Shown piece after piece: positions 6,925 through 10,276 of a DNA stretch of 10,276 bases. Within the stretch, counting starts at the first letter, position 1. Each line of letters starts with the position of its first letter. The translations under genes were made by a program, and so were the position numbers. A model generated the notes under the pieces. It did no database searches. It was not told the DNA's origin and was given only the letters and a program-made list of their open reading frames with translations. The DNA comes from Deltaproteobacteria bacterium (GTDB lineage Bacteria > Bdellovibrionota > JACOXK01 > 2-02-FULL-40-11): the NCBI GenBank assembly GCA_016193165.1, contig JACPST010000053.1, positions 1-10,276 of the forward strand. The letters are read 5' to 3'.

Positions 6925-7225
6925 TGGCTCCCCGGACAGGACTCGAACCTGTGACCCGTTGATTACGATCTGACTCCACTTTCATGGAGAGTCGGACTTT
7001 CTCTTTACCCTCGACTAAACGTTAGGGTAATGGGTGTAAAGTCTCTGCACTCCCTCTTTTATAAAAAGAGGTAGCTCAGGATTGCCGTAGCTTTTCAGCT
7101 TTAGGGTTCCCTGACTTAGCCCATTTTTCATCTTAGCATTTCTGCTAAGAGCTGCTAATTCTGCATGAATCTTTCATTCACGCTTCCGGTACAGTCAACT
7201 GCTCTACCAACTGAGCTACCGGGGA
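6925..7225 (-). tRNA. tRNA-Asn(GUU) interrupted by a group I intron
   Basis: The exons are 7191-7225 and 6925-6965. Joined, they give a standard 76-nt tRNA: acceptor TCCCCGG/CCGGGGA all paired, D arm GCTC/GAGC, anticodon arm GTTGA/TCAAC with loop CTGTTAA, short variable loop GGGTC, T arm ACAGG-TTCGAGT-CCTGT, discriminator G73 and an encoded CCA (6925-6927). The loop gives anticodon GUU (Asn), and G73 fits bacterial tRNA-Asn. The intron lies between U35 and U36, inside the anticodon. The gene starts 21 bp after the truncated mglA stop, and its 3' end faces the Fic promoter. Confidence 0.93.
6966..7190 (-). ncRNA. Self-splicing group I intron (IC3-like), 225 nt
   Basis: The intron core contains GGCAATCCTGAGC (7087-7075) and GTGCAGAGACT (7050-7040), the Q/P6 and R/P7 words I know from the tRNA-Leu(UAA) intron of cyanobacteria and plastids. 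The 5' exon ends in U and the intron in G, as group I splicing requires. P1 can form between exon CTGT and GCAG (7164-7161), with U·G at the splice site. Other visible elements are a P2-like hairpin with GAAA loop (7131-7148), AGCT-GAAA-AGCT (P5), CCTCTTTT/AAAAGAGG (P6), TTACCCT/AGGGTAA (P8), ACTTT/AAAGT (P7) and a CTCCA/TGGAG hairpin (P9). There is no homing endonuclease frame. Confidence 0.92.
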
Positions 7226-7246
7226 GCATTTAAGATTTTAAAAACA

Positions 7247-7726
7247 CTAGCCAAAAGGGTTTTCTTTGTCAAGGAATGGAACAGCATTGGCAAGATCGCG
7301 CTTATTATATTGAAGAATATGGGGCAGATTTTTAAATTCATATCCTTGATCTGATAAATTGTTTTTTAAATTTGAAAGGCTTTCTAAATTTTCGTCCATC
7401 CGATGGAGCTGCGAGTCAGCCACAAAAATAATTCCATCGACTCCTTTTAGAATCAGTCTGCGACTGACATCATAATAAGACTGCCCAGGTACCGTATATA
7501 AATGAAACCGCACATTAAATCCTCGAATGGGCCCAATGGCGAGAGGCAAAAAATCAAAAAAAAGAGTCCGTTCGTTTTCGGTAGCCAAGGTCACCATTTT
7601 GCCTTTGGTTTGAGGATTGGTTCTTGCGTAAATATACTGAAGATTGGTGGTTTTCCCACTTAAACCGGGGCCATAGTAGACGACTTTGCAGTTGATCTCT
7701 CGAGTGGCATAGTTCACAAATGACAT
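7247..7726 (-). CDS. mglA: MglA-type Ras-like GTPase, C-terminally truncated
   Basis: From residue 1 the sequence follows Myxococcus MglA closely: Walker A GPGLSGKTT (19-27), the TVPGQ switch II region, LILKGVDGIIFVADSQ and the G4 motif NKRD. MglA is a cytoplasmic polarity and motility switch whose GTP-bound form marks a cell pole and is turned over by MglB. Here the match ends at about KRDLANAVP, followed by nine unmatched residues (FLDKENPFG) and a stop. M. xanthus MglA is 195 residues; this is 159, so the last strand, the G5 region and the final helix are missing. AGGA lies 7 nt before the ATG, and the gene sits 9 nt after recR as the last gene of the dnaX–ebfC–recR unit. The missing end faces the intron-bearing tRNA, which points to a deletion or insertion there. 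It may be non-functional. No mglB is visible. Confidence 0.85.
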   Translation of the reverse strand: MSFVNYATREINCKVVYYGPGLSGKTTNLQYIYARTNPQTKGKMVTLATENERTLFFDFLPLAIGPIRGFNVRFHLYTVPGQSYYDVSRRLILKGVDGIIFVADSQLHRMDENLESLSNLKNNLSDQGYEFKNLPHILQYNKRDLANAVPFLDKENPFG

Positions 7727-7735
7727 AGGGGTATC

Positions 7736-8329
7736 CTACGAAACTACGACTCGATTTTCAATGGCGCTCCCAATTGTCATAACATCAAGATATTCCAAAT
7801 CACCCCCCATAGGAATGCCATGAGCAATACGAGTTAGTTTTAAAGGAAATGGTTTTAAAAGCTTAACCAAATATAAAGCTGTCGTTTCTCCTTCCACCGA
7901 AGAATTGGTAGCCAAAATCACTTCTTGAATTGAAGCATCTTGGAGCCGTCGCAAAAGTTCCTTAATCTTGAGTTGTTCAGGGCCTATCCCTTCTAAAGGC
8001 GAAAGCACTCCATGGAGAACATGATATCTTCCTCGAAACGTTCCAGATTTTTCAATGGCTAAAAGGTCTTGCGGCTCTTCAACAACACATAAAAGAGTTT
8101 TATCCCTTCCCTCATTTTGGCAGAACTGACAGGGATCCGCTTCCGTGAGATTAAAACAGACAGAACATAATCGAATTTTATTTTTTATTTCTAAAATGGC
8201 TTGGGAAAGCGCTTGAGAATACTGGCCCGGAGCTCTTAAAATATAAAAAGCCAAGCGCGCGGCTGTTTTCTCACCAATGCCTGGAAGTTTAGAAAGCTCA
8301 TTGACCAGTTTTGCCAGGGGGTTTTGCAT
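7736..8329 (-). CDS. recR: Recombination mediator protein RecR
   Basis: This is a full-length, 197-residue RecR. An N-terminal helix-hairpin-helix (LSKLPGIGEKTAARLAFYIL) is followed by a four-cysteine zinc finger (CSVC ... CQFC), a TOPRIM domain (LLCVVEEPQDLLAIE and later EVILATNSSVEGETTA) and the C-terminal element TRIAHGIPMGGDLEYLD. RecR acts with RecO, and with RecF at gaps, to load RecA on SSB-coated single-stranded DNA. Its ATG is 3 nt after the ebfC stop, so translation is probably coupled, and dnaX–ebfC–recR is a widely conserved order. Nothing is odd about this copy. Confidence 0.98.
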   Translation of the reverse strand: MQNPLAKLVNELSKLPGIGEKTAARLAFYILRAPGQYSQALSQAILEIKNKIRLCSVCFNLTEADPCQFCQNEGRDKTLLCVVEEPQDLLAIEKSGTFRGRYHVLHGVLSPLEGIGPEQLKIKELLRRLQDASIQEVILATNSSVEGETTALYLVKLLKPFPLKLTRIAHGIPMGGDLEYLDVMTIGSAIENRVVVS

Positions 8330-8332
8330 CTC

Positions 8333-8656
8333 TCAAAGAAGGCCGGGAAGGTTTAATCCTCCTGTGAGTTTTCCGATTTCATTTTGAGCTAATGTTTGCG
8401 ATTGTTTCAATGCCTCATTGGTCGCGGCAACTACTAAACTTTGAAGCATTTCAATATCATTTTGTTTTATAATTTCTGGATCAATCGTCACAGATAAAAT
8501 TTCTTGCCGTCCATTCACTTTCACCGTAACCATTCCTCCTCCACTCGAAGCTTCAATGGTTTTATGTTCTAACTCTTCCTGAATCTTTTTGATCTGCGAT
8601 TGAAATTGCTGGGCTTGTTTAAGCATATTTCCCATATTTCCAAATAGTTTACTCAT
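8333..8656 (-). CDS. ebfC: Nucleoid-associated protein, YbaB/EbfC family
   Basis: The 107-residue product starts MSKLFGNMGNMLKQAQQ, with helical N- and C-terminal parts around the conserved EASSGGGMVTVKVNG strands and DPEI, the standard YbaB/EbfC fold that forms dimers and binds DNA. The ATG at 8656 is chosen over the upstream one at 8692 because it gives the family's usual length and AAAGGA lies about 8 nt upstream. It overlaps the end of dnaX by 8 nt (ATGAGTAA), so the genes are likely translationally coupled. Confidence 0.95.
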   Translation of the reverse strand: MSKLFGNMGNMLKQAQQFQSQIKKIQEELEHKTIEASSGGGMVTVKVNGRQEILSVTIDPEIIKQNDIEMLQSLVVAATNEALKQSQTLAQNEIGKLTGGLNLPGLL

Positions 8657-10276
8657 GAGGACTATCCTTTCTTTTTTCAACCTTAACATCAATCACTTTT
8701 CCATCAAAAACTTTTTGCGCTTCTTGGACGAGTTCATGTTGCATAACCTTTTTTTTGATTTGATCCATCTGCTGTTCATTTTCTTGAACAAGATTGGTGA
8801 GGCTCCCATCACCCTTGGTTGCCATTTCTGTAACAAGGAGCGTCGCCTTGGTATTTAAAAACTCTTGCGCAACTTTTTCAAAAGCCAAGACATTTTCTCG
8901 ATCAGACAAAAGCTTATAAAACACAGAACCCTTGGGAAGGCCTAGCGTAATTTTATGGTCGGCCCACTGAACCAAATAACTATGCTCTAAAAGAGCCGCT
9001 AAGGAGGGTTTTTTGGTTTTAACAAACTCGACCAAAGTACCCCAGTTTTTAGCTCCTAGAGAATGGATAGGAGATGACGATACTGGTGTTACAACGGGCG
9101 CCGAAGATTGCACAGAGACCGATGGAAAAGGGCTTTCTCTCCATGATTTTTGAAGCATTTCTACTTTTTCCAATAAATTTTCAATTGAAATTAAAGGCTT
9201 AAGCTGCAAAAGTTTAATCAGCGTTGTCTCTAACACCATGTGGGGATAAAGCGTCAACGCCATATCTTGACTTCCTTTAAATAGAATATGAAAGGCCTGT
9301 TCCATCTCTTCTAAAGAAAGAAGCCCAGAAAGATCTTTAAGCCGAGAGAGTTCATAATCCGTAAGATTTAAAAAGTTTTCTTTTTCAATAGCTTCAAAAG
9401 AAGAAATTTTGATTAAAAGCAATACCCTGACATACTCTAAAATCTGAGAGGTCAGTTGCTTCATATCTTGGCCTCGTTCATAGATCTCAGATAATAGTTT
9501 TAGTAAGGCGGCTGATTCTTTTTTAAAAGCTTTTTCTAAAAGCTCTAAAACTTTTTCTTCATGTGCTGACCCTAAAATTTCTTGAAGATCTTTGAGCGCC
9601 ACGTTGTTTCCAGAAAAAGAAATGACTTGGTCTAACAGAGAAAGAGCGTCTCGAAAGCTCCCCTGGGCTTCTTTGGCAATTTTTGTTAGCGCCTCTTTTT
9701 CAATCTTGAAGTTTTCTTTCTCCGAAATTCCAGCCAAATGTTGCTCGAGCTGCTTTAACGGAATTTTTTTAAAATCAAATCTTTGGCATCGGGAAAGAAT
9801 GGTCATTGGAATCTTATGCGCCTCAGTTGTCGCAAAAATAAATTTGAGATGAGCCGGAGGTTCTTCTAAAATTTTAAGCAACGCATTAAACGCGCTTTGA
9901 GAAAGCATATGCACTTCATCAATAATATAAACCTTAGTGTGCCCATGGGTGGGGAGATAGTGCGCTCGATCTCTCAATTCTCGAATAGAATCTACACCAT
10001 TATTAGAAGCACCATCAATTTCAATCACAGCTACGGAAATCCCTTTTGAAATTTCCTCGCAGGCAGAACATTGGTTGCAGGATTTGGCCTCTTTAGCTTT
10101 GGCGCAGATCAAAGTTTTAGCTAAAATGCGCGCGGCCGATGTTTTTCCAACACCCCTGGGCCCGCAAAACAAAAATGCATGCGCAATGCGATTTTGAAGG
10201 ATGGCGTTTTTGAGGGTTTGGCTCACGTGCTCTTGCCCTAAGAGTTCCTCAAAATGTTGAGGACGCCATTTTCTAG
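8649..10276 (-). CDS. dnaX: DNA polymerase III subunit tau/gamma (5' end outside window)
   Basis: 541 codons are visible, and the frame runs off the window edge. The first complete residues, RKWRPQHFEELLGQEHV, match the DnaX N-terminus, so only about eight residues are missing and the GTG at 10224-10226 is an internal Val. Seen in order are Walker A GPRGVGKTSAA, the zinc module C-x8-C-x2-C-x2-C (CAKAKEAKSCNQCSAC), Walker B IIDEVHMLS, sensor 1 ATTEAHKIP and the SRC arginine finger (ILSRCQRFDF), then the lid and collar regions and a variable C-terminal part. DnaX is the clamp-loader ATPase and, as tau, links polymerase cores to the replisome. The length of about 550 is in the usual range. A slippery A AAA AAG lies in frame near the 3' end. 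Confidence 0.97.
   Translation of the reverse strand, partial: RKWRPQHFEELLGQEHVSQTLKNAILQNRIAHAFLFCGPRGVGKTSAARILAKTLICAKAKEAKSCNQCSACEEISKGISVAVIEIDGASNNGVDSIRELRDRAHYLPTHGHTKVYIIDEVHMLSQSAFNALLKILEEPPAHLKFIFATTEAHKIPMTILSRCQRFDFKKIPLKQLEQHLAGISEKENFKIEKEALTKIAKEAQGSFRDALSLLDQVISFSGNNVALKDLQEILGSAHEEKVLELLEKAFKKESAALLKLLSEIYERGQDMKQLTSQILEYVRVLLLIKISSFEAIEKENFLNLTDYELSRLKDLSGLLSLEEMEQAFHILFKGSQDMALTLYPHMVLETTLIKLLQLKPLISIENLLEKVEMLQKSWRESPFPSVSVQSSAPVVTPVSSSPIHSLGAKNWGTLVEFVKTKKPSLAALLEHSYLVQWADHKITLGLPKGSVFYKLLSDRENVLAFEKVAQEFLNTKATLLVTEMATKGDGSLTNLVQENEQQMDQIKKKVMQHELVQEAQKVFDGKVIDVKVEKRKDSPHE
8748..8754 (-). promoter_or_regulatory. Possible -1 frameshift or slippage site in dnaX
   Basis: On the minus strand a run of eight A followed by GG places the heptamer A AAA AAG in the zero frame (QIKKKV). 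A -1 shift would add GYAT and stop, removing the last 32 residues. The same heptamer makes gamma in E. coli, but there it lies much earlier in the gene. No strong downstream stem is evident. Confidence 0.3.

Noticed and set aside
6923..6933. The 11-mer TTTGGCTCCCC at the tRNA 3' end also occurs in both 91-bp repeats (1503-1513 and 3416-3426), suggesting an att core
   Set aside because: Eleven-base matches are expected by chance in 10 kb of skewed DNA, there is no integrase gene, and no longer match extends into the tRNA.
7189..7195. Reading the anticodon as GUA (tRNA-Tyr) from the unspliced CTGTA
   Set aside because: The A belongs to the intron. Group I boundaries (U before, G at the intron end) give CTGTTAA, and bacterial tRNA-Tyr has a long variable arm that is absent here.
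10224..10226. GTG as the dnaX start
   Set aside because: Conserved DnaX sequence (RKWRP...GQEHV) continues upstream in the same frame to the window edge.

Overview
The window is AT-rich bacterial DNA. One end carries the conserved replication/recombination cluster dnaX–ebfC–recR followed by an MglA-type small GTPase gene; the rest is an accessory region. MglA beside recR, a lytic transglycosylase and an exported protein fit a Gram-negative of broadly deltaproteobacterial, Bdellovibrionota or related uncultured type. That placement is an inference and could be wrong at phylum level.

Layout. 7-1539 (-) is a polytopic GT39/PMT_2-like glycosyltransferase. Its promoter, ribosome binding site and first 13 codons lie in a 91-bp sequence (1502-1592) that recurs as a direct repeat at 3415-3505. 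Between the two copies sit a 131-bp palindromic MITE-like element (1590-1720) and a + strand DNA methyltransferase with an N-terminal MerR/excisionase-type helix-turn-helix, now broken by a one-base frameshift (1844-3282). 3568-5234 (-) holds two overlapping genes: a lytic transglycosylase with an unusual Cys/His-containing N-terminal segment, and an exported protein with TGGAHCC and DLDGD motifs. A GC-rich hairpin block separates them from a two-gene unit (5455-6855, -): a class II Fic protein with a C-terminal HTH-like segment, and a small phage-type WWD protein split in frame by a 7-bp tandem duplication. The Fic promoter is near consensus and is surrounded by three copies of a 9-bp operator-like word.

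The most notable feature is at 6925-7225 (-): a tRNA-Asn(GUU) gene interrupted inside its anticodon by a 225-nt group I intron, whose core closely resembles the tRNA-Leu(UAA) intron of cyanobacteria and plastids. Just upstream, the mglA-like gene is about 36 residues short at its C-terminus, including the last G motif, and stops 21 bp from the tRNA.

Overall, a conserved cluster ends at an intron-bearing tRNA gene, and a decaying accessory region (two frameshifted genes, dispersed repeats, Fic, phage-like gene, lytic enzyme) lies on the tRNA 3' side. No integrase, transposase or CRISPR array is visible.
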